Part shown: positions 17,199-26,704 of the stretch, one piece after another
Numbering within the stretch: position 1 is the first letter of the stretch
Layout of the letters: every line of letters starts with the position of its first letter
Source: Pedobacter sp. WC2423
GTDB taxonomy: Bacteria; Bacteroidota; Bacteroidia; Sphingobacteriales; Sphingobacteriaceae
Length of the DNA: 64,000 nt
Reading direction: 5' to 3'
Assembly (NCBI RefSeq): GCF_040822065.1
Contig: NZ_CP162005.1
Coordinates: forward strand, 4,774,001 to 4,838,000
Made by a program: the position numbers and the translations under genes
Notes under the pieces: generated by a model
Databases searched by the model: none
The model's input: the letters and a program-made list of their open reading frames with translations, nothing else
What the model was told of the DNA's origin: nothing

Positions 17199-18056
17199 AT
17201 GAGCATAGCTACCATTATATGGAACCCGGGTGATTCACTAATAGATTTAGGTTTTTTTGCTTTAAAGTATTATTCCCTGTTTTTTCTGCTTGCTTTTGTT
17301 TTTAGTTATATCGTAGTCAAAAAACAATTTATTAAGTATGGGATTGATGTGGAACTCATGGATTCTTTAACGATCTATGTTGTTTTAGGGACACTGATTG
17401 GGGCCCGTCTGGGGCATGTTCTGTTTTATGATTTCGCTTATTTTTCTCAGCACCCACTGGAAGCTGTTCTTCCGGTTACTTTTACTCCTCATTTTCGTAT
17501 CACTGGTTTCCTGGGGCTGGCTAGTCATGGTGGCGGAATAGGAATTATGCTGAGCCTGATTTTATTTAGCAGAAAATTCAAGGTGAAATTGTGGTTTCTG
17601 TTAGATCAGGTCGCATTGGTTGTCCCGCTGGCGGGTACTTTTATCCGGTTGGGTAACCTGATGAATTCAGAGATTATTGGTAAGCCTGCTGATGTGAGCT
17701 GGGCTTTTGTTTTTCTCAGAGATGATCATATTCCACGCCATCCGGCACAATTATATGAAGCTATTGCTTATTTATTAATATTTGGTTTTGTTTACCTGAT
17801 GATGAAGAAATATCCGAGAGCTTCCGGGTTTTATTTTGGAATGGTCATCTTTTTGATCTTCTGTTTCAGGATTGCGATTGAATTTATCAAAGAAGATCAA
17901 TCTGCTTTTGAGGCAGGCATGCTTTTGAACATGGGCCAGTTGCTGAGTATCCCATTCATTTTAACGGGTATGGTTATTATGTATGTTAAAAGAGGGGAAC
18001 AAGAGCAGGCACCGATGAAAGAAGAAGTCACAAAATTGAAAACTGCTAAGCAATAG
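17199..18056 (+). CDS. lgt: Prolipoprotein diacylglyceryl transferase
   Basis: Inner-membrane enzyme that attaches diacylglycerol to the lipobox cysteine of prolipoproteins, the first step in maturing all the lipoproteins encoded here. The 285 aa protein has about seven membrane segments. The Lgt signature appears as FIRLGNLMNSEIIG (about residues 147-160), with conserved GARLGHVLFYD and the HGGGIG segment upstream, and the HPAQLYEA motif around residue 180. The last codons form one arm of a perfect 18-bp palindrome shared with the convergent MFS gene, giving a TKLKTA tail. Confidence 0.96.
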   Translation: MSIATIIWNPGDSLIDLGFFALKYYSLFFLLAFVFSYIVVKKQFIKYGIDVELMDSLTIYVVLGTLIGARLGHVLFYDFAYFSQHPLEAVLPVTFTPHFRITGFLGLASHGGGIGIMLSLILFSRKFKVKLWFLLDQVALVVPLAGTFIRLGNLMNSEIIGKPADVSWAFVFLRDDHIPRHPAQLYEAIAYLLIFGFVYLMMKKYPRASGFYFGMVIFLIFCFRIAIEFIKEDQSAFEAGMLLNMGQLLSIPFILTGMVIMYVKRGEQEQAPMKEEVTKLKTAKQ

Positions 18057-18072
18057 CAGTTTTCAATTTTGT
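18030..18072. terminator. 18-bp perfect hairpin spanning the overlapping ends of lgt and the MFS gene
   Basis: Arms 18030-18047 and 18055-18072 are perfectly complementary with a 7-nt loop. The loop holds part of both stop codons. T runs on either side allow termination in both directions. The two genes overlap by 11 bp here. Confidence 0.8.
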
Positions 18073-19242
18073 TCTGTTATTAAACAAAGAGGTGAGCAAC
18101 ATGCACAGTAAAAATCCGCCAAAGGCCAGTCCTGCACCCACATATTGCGGAGAGGTAAAACCATAGGCTGCAATTGGCATACCGCCTAAAAATGCACCTA
18201 AAGCATTTCCTGTATTTGCACTGGCCTGCATAGATGAAGAAGCTAACATTTCTGCGCCTTTTGCTGCGCCAATCATCAGCATTTGCATAGGTGCAATTAC
18301 GGCGAAGGCAAGTGCCCCTGTAACAAAGGTCAATAAGATTGCTGCAATTTTAATATGGCTCAGCAAAGCAACAAGGATCAGGGTAACAATCATGGCCAAT
18401 AATAAATAACTGGTTGTTTTGAGTGGTGAAAATTTGTCTGCCAGACGACCTCCGATAAAGTTACCGACTGCCATTCCCAGGCCTGCAATAACCATAATAG
18501 GAGTGATCATGTTGCTGCTGAAATGTGCTACTTCTGTCATCAGTGGTGCGATATAACTGATCCAGGCAAACAGGCCTCCTGTACCTATGGCGGAAATTCC
18601 GATGATGATCCAGAGTTCTGGTTTTTTAAATACTTTAAGGCTGTCTGAAAACTTGGTTTCTGATTGTGATGGGAGTACGGGTAACCATAATTTAATACTT
18701 GCTGCGGTAATCAGGGCAATAACAGAGACTAAAAGGAAAGAAATTCTCCAGCTTACATTATGACCGATAAAAGTACCCAGGGGTACGCCGATTATATTTG
18801 CTATCGTAAGACCGGCAAACATAACCGATACTGATTTTGCTTCACTTCCGGGGTCAGCCAATCTGCTGGCAACTACTGCACCGATACCGAAAAAAGCACC
18901 GTGTGGCAGGCCTACCAGGAAACGGGCAGCAAGCAGTAATTCATAAGTAGGAGCAAAGCTGAATAAAATATTACCGCTGGCTACAGTAATCATGAGTCCG
19001 ATCAGCACCTTTTTGGGAGGATACTTTCCAAGGACGGCAACCATAATCGGGGCCCCGATGATAACGCCTAAGGCATAAATAGAGATTAAATTCCCTGCTG
19101 AAGGGATACTGATGCTGAGGGTCTTAGCTACATCGGGCAATACCCCCATCATCATGAATTCTGTCATTCCCAGGCTGATGCCACCCAGGCAAAGTGTGAT
19201 CAGACTTATTTTTGTGTTGGTAATTAGCTTCAGTAATTTCAT
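18046..19242 (-). CDS. MFS efflux transporter (AraJ-like)
   Basis: A 398 aa inner-membrane carrier with about twelve hydrophobic segments. The N-terminal half carries SLGMTEFMMMGVLPDVA, typical of the AraJ/YdhP drug:H+ antiporter group, and the loop LLAARFLVGLPHGAFFGIG matches the motif that follows helix 4. The second half contains GNFIGGRLADKFSP, a second copy of the loop-2/3 motif. Substrates in this family are drugs, sugars or purine analogues and cannot be assigned here. The gene converges on lgt and shares its terminator palindrome. It starts 41 bp from the end of the next minus-strand gene. Confidence 0.9.
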   Translation of the reverse strand: MKLLKLITNTKISLITLCLGGISLGMTEFMMMGVLPDVAKTLSISIPSAGNLISIYALGVIIGAPIMVAVLGKYPPKKVLIGLMITVASGNILFSFAPTYELLLAARFLVGLPHGAFFGIGAVVASRLADPGSEAKSVSVMFAGLTIANIIGVPLGTFIGHNVSWRISFLLVSVIALITAASIKLWLPVLPSQSETKFSDSLKVFKKPELWIIIGISAIGTGGLFAWISYIAPLMTEVAHFSSNMITPIMVIAGLGMAVGNFIGGRLADKFSPLKTTSYLLLAMIVTLILVALLSHIKIAAILLTFVTGALAFAVIAPMQMLMIGAAKGAEMLASSSMQASANTGNALGAFLGGMPIAAYGFTSPQYVGAGLAFGGFLLCMLLTSLFNNRTKLKTAIA

Positions 19243-19283
19243 ATTGGCCGCAAAGATAAGATTGTTGAGGCCAATTGTATGGT

Positions 19284-19922
19284 TTACAGATTTATATGAT
19301 ATGGATATGAAATTTCTATCAGATCTTCTATCAGCTGGTCCCAGTCTTCCAGTTCGTTAACCAGGGAACAGACTATATCTTTAGTCAGTGGTTCCTGGTT
19401 GAATATCCGGGTGACTGTATCCAATGGAATTCCGCTTTCTGCGTAACTTCCTTTAAAATAATCTGATGCCCATTTAACATAGGTAGCAGGCTCAGCGTCC
19501 AGTGGGCTTAGCAGTTCTGCAGAATGGTCGTCATTTTGGGCAGGAATCCCTGTTGTCCATGGCTGACCGTTTAATTGCCATACCGAAAATGTAGTTCCGG
19601 CAGAGTTTACAGGTTCCCCAAAAATGAATTCATGGAACACTTCAGGAAGCAGATCCGTTAATTTGTCTTTTTCTCCTTGTTCTGCTTCTGCAAAATAACC
19701 ATTAATTACGGCTCCTTCATTTCTGAATAAAACCAGCAGCTGGTCACCTTCTCCGTTGCGCATTTCAAAAAATTCCTCGTCTTCGCTCCATTGACTGTTA
19801 TAAGAGTAATAACGGTAAGTCCAATCCTGACAAAGTATGGCGTCCAGTACTGCCATAGCTTTGCAGGCGGATTGTAGCTTTTTGTTGTCTGGCAACAATT
19901 GAAGGTCTGATGTATTGATCAT
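19284..19922 (-). CDS. Conserved hypothetical protein
   Basis: A 212 aa acidic, soluble protein with no signal peptide and no membrane segment. It is rich in Trp and aromatic residues (DWTYRYYSYNSQWSEDEEFF) and ends with a stretch around NELEDWDQLIEDLIEIS. No enzymatic motif is visible. The composition recalls SMI1/KNR4-like or immunity-type proteins of Bacteroidota, but that is only an impression. It is 19 bp downstream of the DUF2071 gene and is likely in the same operon. Function unknown. Confidence 0.75.
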   Translation of the reverse strand: MINTSDLQLLPDNKKLQSACKAMAVLDAILCQDWTYRYYSYNSQWSEDEEFFEMRNGEGDQLLVLFRNEGAVINGYFAEAEQGEKDKLTDLLPEVFHEFIFGEPVNSAGTTFSVWQLNGQPWTTGIPAQNDDHSAELLSPLDAEPATYVKWASDYFKGSYAESGIPLDTVTRIFNQEPLTKDIVCSLVNELEDWDQLIEDLIEISYPYHINL

Positions 19923-19941
19923 AAATATTTAAATAGGGGTT

Positions 19942-20655
19942 CTAGCCCTGAATTCCTTTTTTGCCCTCTACTGAGATGTCAGAACCTTCTGCCAGCATCA
20001 CTGAAACAGGTTGCTGATGGTTTAGACAGTCGAATTGCGGCCCATAGGTATGCGCAAAATCTACAGCAATTTTAAATTCTTTAACTTTATACTGTGCCCA
20101 TTTAGGGTGTTTTACTTCGTATTCGTTCGTTTGTGTTTCATTACATTTGGTATAACCCCAATAGTGTCCGGTAATGAATTCAGCTTCACTGTCCGGTAAA
20201 ATTTCAGAAAGGGCTTTGTTGGCTTTTACGGAGAAAACCTGCCATTCACTTTTACACCTCCAGCTATACTCTACTTCACGTTCGTCTTCAGTTTCAGTCC
20301 ACTTGTGGGTCATTGGCATGGCCTCATAGTGTTCATGATAAACGGTATTAGCGACTACAGAAAGTGCGAATTTGGGAACTATTTCCTTAATAAAGACTAC
20401 GCCGCGTTTTACGGTATCGCCTTCTGTGTACTTTACGTAGAACCGCAGGTTCACCTCTTCAAAATTGGCATGAAAAGGGACACTGAAGCCCAGTAGTTTA
20501 GTGTTTTTAAAAAGGAAACCTATTAAACTTACGTAACAGGTGTCATTCCAAATGTCCAGTTCCGTACCTGCTGGCAGGTAAGGGCGTAAGATCTCTTGAT
20601 CGATGGCATAATTAGCAATTGCTAATTTTCTCCATTCTGCGGTTAAAAAACTCAT
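19942..20655 (-). CDS. YqjF/DUF2071 family protein
   Basis: A 237 aa soluble protein of the DUF2071 family. The typical opening (FLTAEWRKLAIANYAID and LRPYLPAGTELD) and the block YVSLIGFLFKNTKLLG are present, followed by FEEVNLRFYVK and the C-terminal segment ITGHYWGYTKC. Members are acetoacetate-decarboxylase-like folds of unknown substrate. The gene is probably co-transcribed with the small hypothetical gene below it. A one-gene role cannot be given. Confidence 0.85.
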   Translation of the reverse strand: MSFLTAEWRKLAIANYAIDQEILRPYLPAGTELDIWNDTCYVSLIGFLFKNTKLLGFSVPFHANFEEVNLRFYVKYTEGDTVKRGVVFIKEIVPKFALSVVANTVYHEHYEAMPMTHKWTETEDEREVEYSWRCKSEWQVFSVKANKALSEILPDSEAEFITGHYWGYTKCNETQTNEYEVKHPKWAQYKVKEFKIAVDFAHTYGPQFDCLNHQQPVSVMLAEGSDISVEGKKGIQG

Positions 20656-20774
20656 TAAAGGTTTGGTCTAAATTGATTGATAGACCAAAGTACTAAACCT
20701 AAATGATATTGAGGTACTAACCTGCAAATAACCTGTCATTCGAATTTCACTATTTCGGTGTTATTTTGCTTTTT

Positions 20775-21137
20775 TTATTTAAAATTCAGTGAATGAGTGA
20801 CTTGTTTAAGCACTAATTGTTCCTCATTTATTTTTATATATCCATAGTTATAGCAGTAAATAGTCATTTCCCCATTTTGTTCCTGTAATTGATGTGTTAA
20901 AAAGTTAAAATTAAAACCAGCCGCAGAAAGTGAATGGGGTGTGGAGTTTTTAATTCCCTGTTCAATCAATTTCTCAAGAATACTGGTGTTTTTTTTCAGG
21001 ATATTATTGATCTTTTTGAAATCCTGATCACGGTTTCTATTGATCCCGTTGTTATAATGACACCGGCAATAATCATCACAAAATTTTTTGTCTGTACGTC
21101 CTTTGAGTAGAGTTCCGCAGTCCTGGCAATATTTCAT
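20775..21137 (-). CDS. Small zinc-ribbon protein of unknown function
   Basis: A 120 aa protein. The first 30 residues hold two cysteine pairs (YCQDC and CDDYCRCHYNN), a zinc-ribbon pattern with RTDKKFC like DUF2116-type proteins. A helical part (about 35-70) with KKINNILKKNTSILEKLIEQG follows, then a short beta-rich C-terminus (MTIYCYNYGYIKI). Proteins of this shape are common near mobile or accessory genes in Sphingobacteriaceae. It stands alone, divergent from the ssb-like gene with a 224-bp AT-rich gap in which nothing else is seen. Confidence 0.75.
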   Translation of the reverse strand: MKYCQDCGTLLKGRTDKKFCDDYCRCHYNNGINRNRDQDFKKINNILKKNTSILEKLIEQGIKNSTPHSLSAAGFNFNFLTHQLQEQNGEMTIYCYNYGYIKINEEQLVLKQVTHSLNFK

Positions 21138-21361
21138 AGGCGCAAATTAATCTGTTTTTATTAATTTATGGTTAAATATTTCTTCTGTTAAATTTTTGTT
21201 TAGCCGATAATAAGCGTTTAATGAACGACTAATGGATATTCTTCTTCTCATATTTGAGTTAATGGCCGGAGGATTTCTTTAACTGTGGAGAATATTCATG
21301 TGTTGCCCTGATTTTAGAACTGATTGTGGACAAGAGGTGTCTGCTGCTTAAAAATTGAAAT

Positions 21362-21703
21362 ATGGATAGAGTAAGAAATAGTGTACGTTTAACTGGTTAC
21401 GCAGCTACCGACCCGGTAATTGTAAGTTTTATCACAGGAAAAAAAATGGCCAGGCTGAGCATTGGTGTGCATGAATTTTTCAAAAATGGTTTAGGAGAAG
21501 CAATAGATCAGACCCAGTGGTTTAATCTGATTTTCTGGAATCAGAAAGTAGAGCTGGTAGAAAATATTGTGAAAAAAGGTATGGCCATGCAGGTTGAAGG
21601 GAAGTTGAGTGCGCAGACTTATACAGATAAGAATGGTGACCAGCGGTATACAACCGAAATTATAATCCATAAGCTGGAAATAGTTGACAAGTATGAATTA
21701 TAA
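21362..21703 (+). CDS. ssb: Single-stranded DNA-binding protein, short paralog
   Basis: A 113 aa OB-fold protein. The N-terminus (NSVRLTGYAATDPVI) and the core (QTQWFNLIFWNQKVELVENIVKKG, MQVEGKLSAQTYTDKNGD) are standard SSB. Unlike a replicative SSB it stops right after the last strand (IVDKYEL), without the flexible linker and acidic DDIPF-type tip that recruits partners. It is therefore probably an accessory SSB, as often used in competence or repair, and the essential copy should lie elsewhere. No DNA-processing neighbours are seen. Confidence 0.93.
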   Translation: MDRVRNSVRLTGYAATDPVIVSFITGKKMARLSIGVHEFFKNGLGEAIDQTQWFNLIFWNQKVELVENIVKKGMAMQVEGKLSAQTYTDKNGDQRYTTEIIIHKLEIVDKYEL

Positions 21704-21745
21704 GGGTAACTATTCCCTCTGACTGATGGAGTTAGAGGGGATTTT

Positions 21746-23803
21746 TTAGAAATGAATATTTAGTCCGGCATAGAAACTTCTTGTAGCGGCAGGATTGAAG
21801 TACCGTCCTCCGGCAGCATTCAGGTCATTGCCAGGACTGTAGTTTTGATTGAGCAGGTTTTCTGCTCCGGCAAAGATTTCTACCCGGGTATTTGCGATAT
21901 GCAGTTCTTTCCACCCGATTTTACTTTGTACCAGGTGATAGGCTCTGGCATAAACGGTATTGGCATCAGTAAGCGGAATTCTTGAAGTATAGTTGTGCTG
22001 AAGGAAAAAATAAAATCCTTTTGGTAATTGCAGGTCTATCGAGGTAACGATAACATTTTTTGGCACACCGGTAAGATCTTTCCCGGACAGATCTACTGTA
22101 CGATCCAGGTAATGATCGAATTTAAAACGGCTAAGCGTATAGGCACTTTTAATTGATAGTCCTCTTATTGTAGTATTTTTATTTGGCAGAATCAGCCATA
22201 CCGAGGCTGCGGCTTCCAGTCCCCATTGTTTTGTTCCACCTGCATTGATGAAAAACTCTGTCCCGTTTTCATTTAATCTCCGGACTATAGCATTTTTTAA
22301 CTGGTAGTAAAAGCTATTGAGATCGAGGGATAGCCTGCGGTTTTCTATCTCGTATCTGATTCCTGTTTCATAATTCCATCCGCTCTCTGGCTGTAAGTCA
22401 ACATTGATCACATTGTCCGAGGCTCTGATTTCGGCAAGGGTGGGTGGTGAATATCCACGGCTAACAGATCCGCGCAACGACAGCTCTTTGTTCAGCAAAT
22501 AGGAGAGTGCTGCTCTTGGCATAAACTGCAAGTCAAAATTTTTAGTTTTTTGAGCGTCAGCAACCGGAGCTCTACGCTCATATTTGTATTGGTACCAGTT
22601 TCCACTGACCGATAATTCCAGCAACAGTTTCTGAAAGATATCCACATTTAAATGTGCATAACTAAAATCAGTCATTGCTTTTAGGCGGTCTGAAGCTTGT
22701 AGATTACCTGGTGTTCCGTAGTCATTATCCCTGTTTTCGATGTTTGAAGCTGTTTTGGCGGCCTCTAAACCTAAATTGAATCTCCACGTTATATCTTCTG
22801 ATTTTTTAAAGTATTCCACATATGTTCGAATTCCAATGGTGAATTCTTTACGATGCTCATAGTTTGTGAGGAATGGGTTTTTGAAATCTGTATAAGAAGT
22901 GAAGGCAGAAAGCACATGTTTAAACTGTGAATTTAATTGCCAGTTGTTCGTCACACCTGCATACAAGGTTTTGCTGTAAATCCCTGCTTGCTGTTCTGCC
23001 GGACTTCTGGTTTTTCCAAATGCCGGCCTTGATGCCCGTGGGTTTAATTCATACTCTGCTGCTGTTAATCCTCCCGGGGTTTCATATTGTAAATCACTAT
23101 AAAATAATAAAGCAGTCAGATTTGATTTTGGGGTATAATCCCATTTTTGATGTACTTGTAAGTATTTCCTTTCCATCTTGCTGTGGTCACGGAAACCATC
23201 ACTTCGCTGGTAAGACTGGTTAATGTTAAGGGTGTAGTTTTTCCACCTTTGACCAAGGTTCAGGTTCTCGTGGAACAAACCAAATGAACCGCCTGTAAGA
23301 TTTAATGAAAGCTGGGTACTGTCTGTCGCAATAGTATTGGGTGCAATTAATACAACTCCTCCGGAATTAGCGCCATAAATACTGCTTTGAGGACCTTTCA
23401 GAATTTGAATATTTTGTATACCAGACAAGTCCAGCGCATTCAGGTAGCTGTTGCCCCCTGCATCAGTTAATGGAAATTCATCAAAGTAGATCTTCACATT
23501 CCTGATGCCAAAAGGAGAGCGTAATAAACTTCCCCTTATAGATAACCTGTAGCTCCCCGGAGAACGTTCCTCCATGCGCACTCCTGATATCGTATTTACA
23601 GCAGTGACTAAGGAGCTGTTAGGTTGCCGGTCCAGCGCTTTTTTGTCTAAAATAGCAACAGCCCCTGTTGTTCTTAACAAGGGCTGTGCAGAAAAATAAG
23701 GACGAATAATGACCTCTTCAAGTTTCTTCGTCGTATCTGGTTTAATCTGACTAAAGCCTGTTAAAGTTAATACCAGAAGCGGAAGTGTAATCAATTGTTT
23801 CAT
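21746..23803 (-). CDS. TonB-dependent outer-membrane receptor
   Basis: A 685 aa receptor with a signal peptide (ending GFSQ), a TonB-box-like region followed by the plug (KKLEEVIIRPYF; NTISGVRMEERSPGSYRLSIRGS; ILKGPQSSIYGANSGGVVLI), and a barrel ending in aromatic-rich GLNIHF. It has neither the carboxypeptidase-D-like domain nor an STN domain and is smaller than SusC, so it belongs to the FepA/BtuB-like, metal-chelate or small-molecule receptors. The upstream sorbosone-dehydrogenase-like gene stops one base before this start, so they are an operon. The ligand is unknown. Confidence 0.93.
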   Translation of the reverse strand: MKQLITLPLLVLTLTGFSQIKPDTTKKLEEVIIRPYFSAQPLLRTTGAVAILDKKALDRQPNSSLVTAVNTISGVRMEERSPGSYRLSIRGSLLRSPFGIRNVKIYFDEFPLTDAGGNSYLNALDLSGIQNIQILKGPQSSIYGANSGGVVLIAPNTIATDSTQLSLNLTGGSFGLFHENLNLGQRWKNYTLNINQSYQRSDGFRDHSKMERKYLQVHQKWDYTPKSNLTALLFYSDLQYETPGGLTAAEYELNPRASRPAFGKTRSPAEQQAGIYSKTLYAGVTNNWQLNSQFKHVLSAFTSYTDFKNPFLTNYEHRKEFTIGIRTYVEYFKKSEDITWRFNLGLEAAKTASNIENRDNDYGTPGNLQASDRLKAMTDFSYAHLNVDIFQKLLLELSVSGNWYQYKYERRAPVADAQKTKNFDLQFMPRAALSYLLNKELSLRGSVSRGYSPPTLAEIRASDNVINVDLQPESGWNYETGIRYEIENRRLSLDLNSFYYQLKNAIVRRLNENGTEFFINAGGTKQWGLEAAASVWLILPNKNTTIRGLSIKSAYTLSRFKFDHYLDRTVDLSGKDLTGVPKNVIVTSIDLQLPKGFYFFLQHNYTSRIPLTDANTVYARAYHLVQSKIGWKELHIANTRVEIFAGAENLLNQNYSPGNDLNAAGGRYFNPAATRSFYAGLNIHF

Positions 23804-25120
23804 CTACCTGGCTGCCACTCTCCAAACCACACCACTTACATCATCTGCAACCAATAGAGCACCATCATTAGCAACGGCTACACCAACGGGACGGCCATAA
23901 ACTTCGCCTTTGCTTTGATCGGCGATGAAACCCGTTAGGAAATCTTCTGATTTTCCGGTTGGTTTGCCGTTTTTAAAAGGGACAAAAGCGACTTTATAAC
24001 CTGCTAATACTGATCGGTTCCATGAGCCGTGCTGGCCAATGAAAGCTCCGCCCTGATATTTTTCCGGAAACTTTTTAGCGGTGTAAAATGCCAGTCCTAA
24101 AGATGCAGTATGTGAACCAACTGCTAAATCCGGAACAAGAGCAGATTTAACCAGTTCGGGATGCTGACCTTTCAATCTCGGGTCTTCATTTTGCCCGTAA
24201 TAAGAATATGGCCAGCCATAAAATCCACCTGGTTTAACACTGGTAATATAATCAGGTACAAGATCGTCTCCAAGACCATCGCGTTCATTTACTGCTGTCC
24301 ATAAGGCATTGGTAACAGGGGCCCAGGCTACACCTACCGGATTTCTTAATCCTGCAGCATATATTTTTTCGCCTGTCCCATCAGGATTTACTTCCAGTAT
24401 ATTCGCCCGGCGCACTTCATGTTCCATACCATTCTCTCCTGCATTACTTCCGGATCCTACTGTAATATAGATTTTGGAATGATCAGCATTTGTAATCAGA
24501 TTTCTCGTCCAGTGATTGTTATAACCACCAGCGGGCAGTTCCACAATCTTTTTGCCTTTTCCGGTAATTTTGGTGTCGCCTGTTTGATAAGGGTATACAT
24601 AAAGACCATCAGTATTGGCTACGTAAAATGAATTACCAATAATCAATACCCCATAAGGTTGATCAAGCCCGGATAAAAATGTTGTCTGTAAATCAAATTT
24701 ACCATCTTTATTGGTGTCCCTGAACAACAGTACTGTGTTTGCACTTGAACCACTTACTTCTGCTTGAGCTTTACCACTCAGTGCATTGGCAATTTTCTCT
24801 TTAGTATTACGCTCAGAATTGGAAAGTACAACCAGTATATCACCATTGGGGGCAACATAAATATTTCTTGGACTTTTAATATTTCCTGCGAACCGCGTCA
24901 CTGTAAATCCTGCTGGTGCTACAGGTGTTTTATCTGCCGGCCAGCCTATAACTTTGCTGAATTTGGTTTTTGAAGCACCGGTATCTGGTGCCGGAAGGTT
25001 TAACGCATTTGTAGTACTATCATTCGTAGTTGTATCTGTCTTTATTGTACTCTTTTTTGTCTGTGAATTACAAGAAAGCATAAATGGGACAGTACTCAGC
25101 AGCAGCAGATATCTTTTCAT
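23804..25120 (-). CDS. PQQ-dependent sugar (L-sorbosone-type) dehydrogenase family lipoprotein
   Basis: A 438 aa lipoprotein (lipobox MLSC at about residues 14-17) with a Ser/Thr-rich linker and a six-bladed beta-propeller. Typical motifs are FAGNIKSPRNIYVAPNGDILVV-like strands (about 80-100), ILEVNPDGTGEKIYAAGLRNP, PGGFYGWPYSYYG and a late QHGSWNRS. Close families are L-sorbosone and soluble glucose dehydrogenases that use PQQ in the periplasm. A supply of PQQ is not visible in this window. Its gene abuts the TonB receptor, so uptake of a cofactor or substrate by that receptor is plausible but unproven. Confidence 0.85.
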   Translation of the reverse strand: MKRYLLLLSTVPFMLSCNSQTKKSTIKTDTTTNDSTTNALNLPAPDTGASKTKFSKVIGWPADKTPVAPAGFTVTRFAGNIKSPRNIYVAPNGDILVVLSNSERNTKEKIANALSGKAQAEVSGSSANTVLLFRDTNKDGKFDLQTTFLSGLDQPYGVLIIGNSFYVANTDGLYVYPYQTGDTKITGKGKKIVELPAGGYNNHWTRNLITNADHSKIYITVGSGSNAGENGMEHEVRRANILEVNPDGTGEKIYAAGLRNPVGVAWAPVTNALWTAVNERDGLGDDLVPDYITSVKPGGFYGWPYSYYGQNEDPRLKGQHPELVKSALVPDLAVGSHTASLGLAFYTAKKFPEKYQGGAFIGQHGSWNRSVLAGYKVAFVPFKNGKPTGKSEDFLTGFIADQSKGEVYGRPVGVAVANDGALLVADDVSGVVWRVAAR

Positions 25121-25279
25121 TGGAATATGGTTTTTGGTTTATATATTTTATAATCTTCAGCAGCTTGCGAAAGCTATTTTGTTAACAAGTTAATTGAAAA
25201 GATGTTTCAGGAAAATATATAGTTCAATGTAGTTGTGAATTTAGCTATTAAAATTGTTTTAACTGTGCGGTAGTAAAAA

Positions 25280-25311
25280 AAAAGTCCTGCTCAATGAAGA
25301 ACAGGACTTTT
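25280..25311 (-). terminator. Terminator of icd
   Basis: Arms 25280-25289 and 25302-25311 (AAAAGTCCTG / CAGGACTTTT) pair perfectly, with long A/T tracts. It lies 28 bp after the icd stop codon. Confidence 0.8.
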
Positions 25312-25338
25312 AAAATAAAAATTAGACTACCTCAGTAA

Positions 25339-26574
25339 TTAAGCTAGTTTAGATTGTAAGTTCTCATCAATTGCAGCTAAGAATTCTTCAGTATATAAGT
25401 AGTGTTTACCATGTTCTACTTTGTTACCATGGATACAAACAGCTAAATCTTTAGTCATTTTACCACTTTCAACAGTTTCAATACAAACCTGCTCTAAAGC
25501 GTGACAGAAGTTAATTAATGGTTGGTTATTATCTAATACTCCACGGAATTCCAATCCTCTTGTCCATGCAAAGATAGAAGCAATAGGATTTGTAGAAGTT
25601 GGTTTACCAGCCTGGTGATCACGGTAGTGACGAGTCACTGTACCATGCGCTGCTTCAGCTTCCATAGTTTTTCCATCTGGAGTAACTAATACTGAAGTCA
25701 TTAAACCTAATGAACCAAATCCTTGTGCAACTGTATCAGATTGAACATCTCCGTCATAGTTTTTACAAGCCCAAACAAAGTTACCATTCCATTTCAAGGC
25801 AGAAGCTACCATGTCATCGATCAAACGGTGCTCATAAGTAATACCTGCTTCTTTAAATTTAGCTAAGAAGTCATTTTCATAAATCTCCTGGAAGATATCT
25901 TTGAAACGACCATCGTATTTTTTAAGAATAGTGTTTTTTGTAGAAAGGTATAAAGGCCATTTTTTGATTAATGCCTGGTTGAAACAAGCATGTGCAAAAC
26001 CACGGATACTCTCATCAGTGTTATACATGGCTAAGGCAACACCATCGCCCTGGAAGTTGTATACATCAAATGACTGAACCTCACCACCATCTTCCGGAGT
26101 GAATGTCAGCGTTAATTTACCTTTACCTTTAGTTACTAAATCAGTAGCACGGTACTGGTCACCAAAAGCATGACGGCCGATACAGATCGGTGCAGTCCAG
26201 TTTGGTACTAAACGAGGAACATTGCTCATTACAATTGGCTCACGGAAAACAGTACCATCTAAGATATTACGGATGGTTCCGTTTGGTGATTTCCACATTT
26301 GTTTTAAATTAAATTCTTTTACGCGGTCTTCATCAGGAGTAATGGTAGCACATTTAATACCTACACCGTATTTTTTAATGGCTTCAGCTGAATCAATAGT
26401 TACCTGATCGTTTGTCTCATCACGGTATTCTATACCAAGATCATAATATTTAATATCAAGATCAAGATAAGGTAAAATCAGTTTATCCTTAATGAATTTC
26501 CAGATGATACGGGTCATCTCATCACCATCTAACTCTACAACTGGCTGGTCTACTTTAATTTTTTGTACAGACAT
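25339..26574 (-). CDS. icd: NADP-dependent isocitrate dehydrogenase (eukaryote-like type)
   Basis: TCA-cycle enzyme converting isocitrate to 2-oxoglutarate with NADPH formation. The 411 aa length and the opening [14 protein letters not shown] identify the homodimeric IDH type shared with eukaryotes rather than the E. coli type. Other landmarks are the substrate Ser-Asn region ([18 protein letters not shown]), [13 protein letters not shown], the metal-binding Asp segment ([14 protein letters not shown]), and NADP-contacting [19 protein letters not shown]. Monocistronic, with a terminator after it and a -7 element before it. Confidence 0.97.
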   Translation of the reverse strand: MSVQKIKVDQPVVELDGDEMTRIIWKFIKDKLILPYLDLDIKYYDLGIEYRDETNDQVTIDSAEAIKKYGVGIKCATITPDEDRVKEFNLKQMWKSPNGTIRNILDGTVFREPIVMSNVPRLVPNWTAPICIGRHAFGDQYRATDLVTKGKGKLTLTFTPEDGGEVQSFDVYNFQGDGVALAMYNTDESIRGFAHACFNQALIKKWPLYLSTKNTILKKYDGRFKDIFQEIYENDFLAKFKEAGITYEHRLIDDMVASALKWNGNFVWACKNYDGDVQSDTVAQGFGSLGLMTSVLVTPDGKTMEAEAAHGTVTRHYRDHQAGKPTSTNPIASIFAWTRGLEFRGVLDNNQPLINFCHALEQVCIETVESGKMTKDLAVCIHGNKVEHGKHYLYTEEFLAAIDENLQSKLA

Positions 26575-26606
26575 ATTATGGTTTCAATTTTAACTTTATA
26601 AAAAAA

Positions 26607-26614
26607 CAAAGATA
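26607..26614 (-). promoter_or_regulatory. Putative -7 element of icd
   Basis: TATCTTTG on the minus strand fits TAnnTTTG, 33 bp before the start. No clear -33 is seen. Confidence 0.4.
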
Positions 26615-26704
26615 TAAATTTTGAGTTTATAGCCTCATTTTCGCGTAAATTACCAAAACAAATGAAGATTAAGTAACGTTATATTGACATAAAAATATTA
26701 AGCT

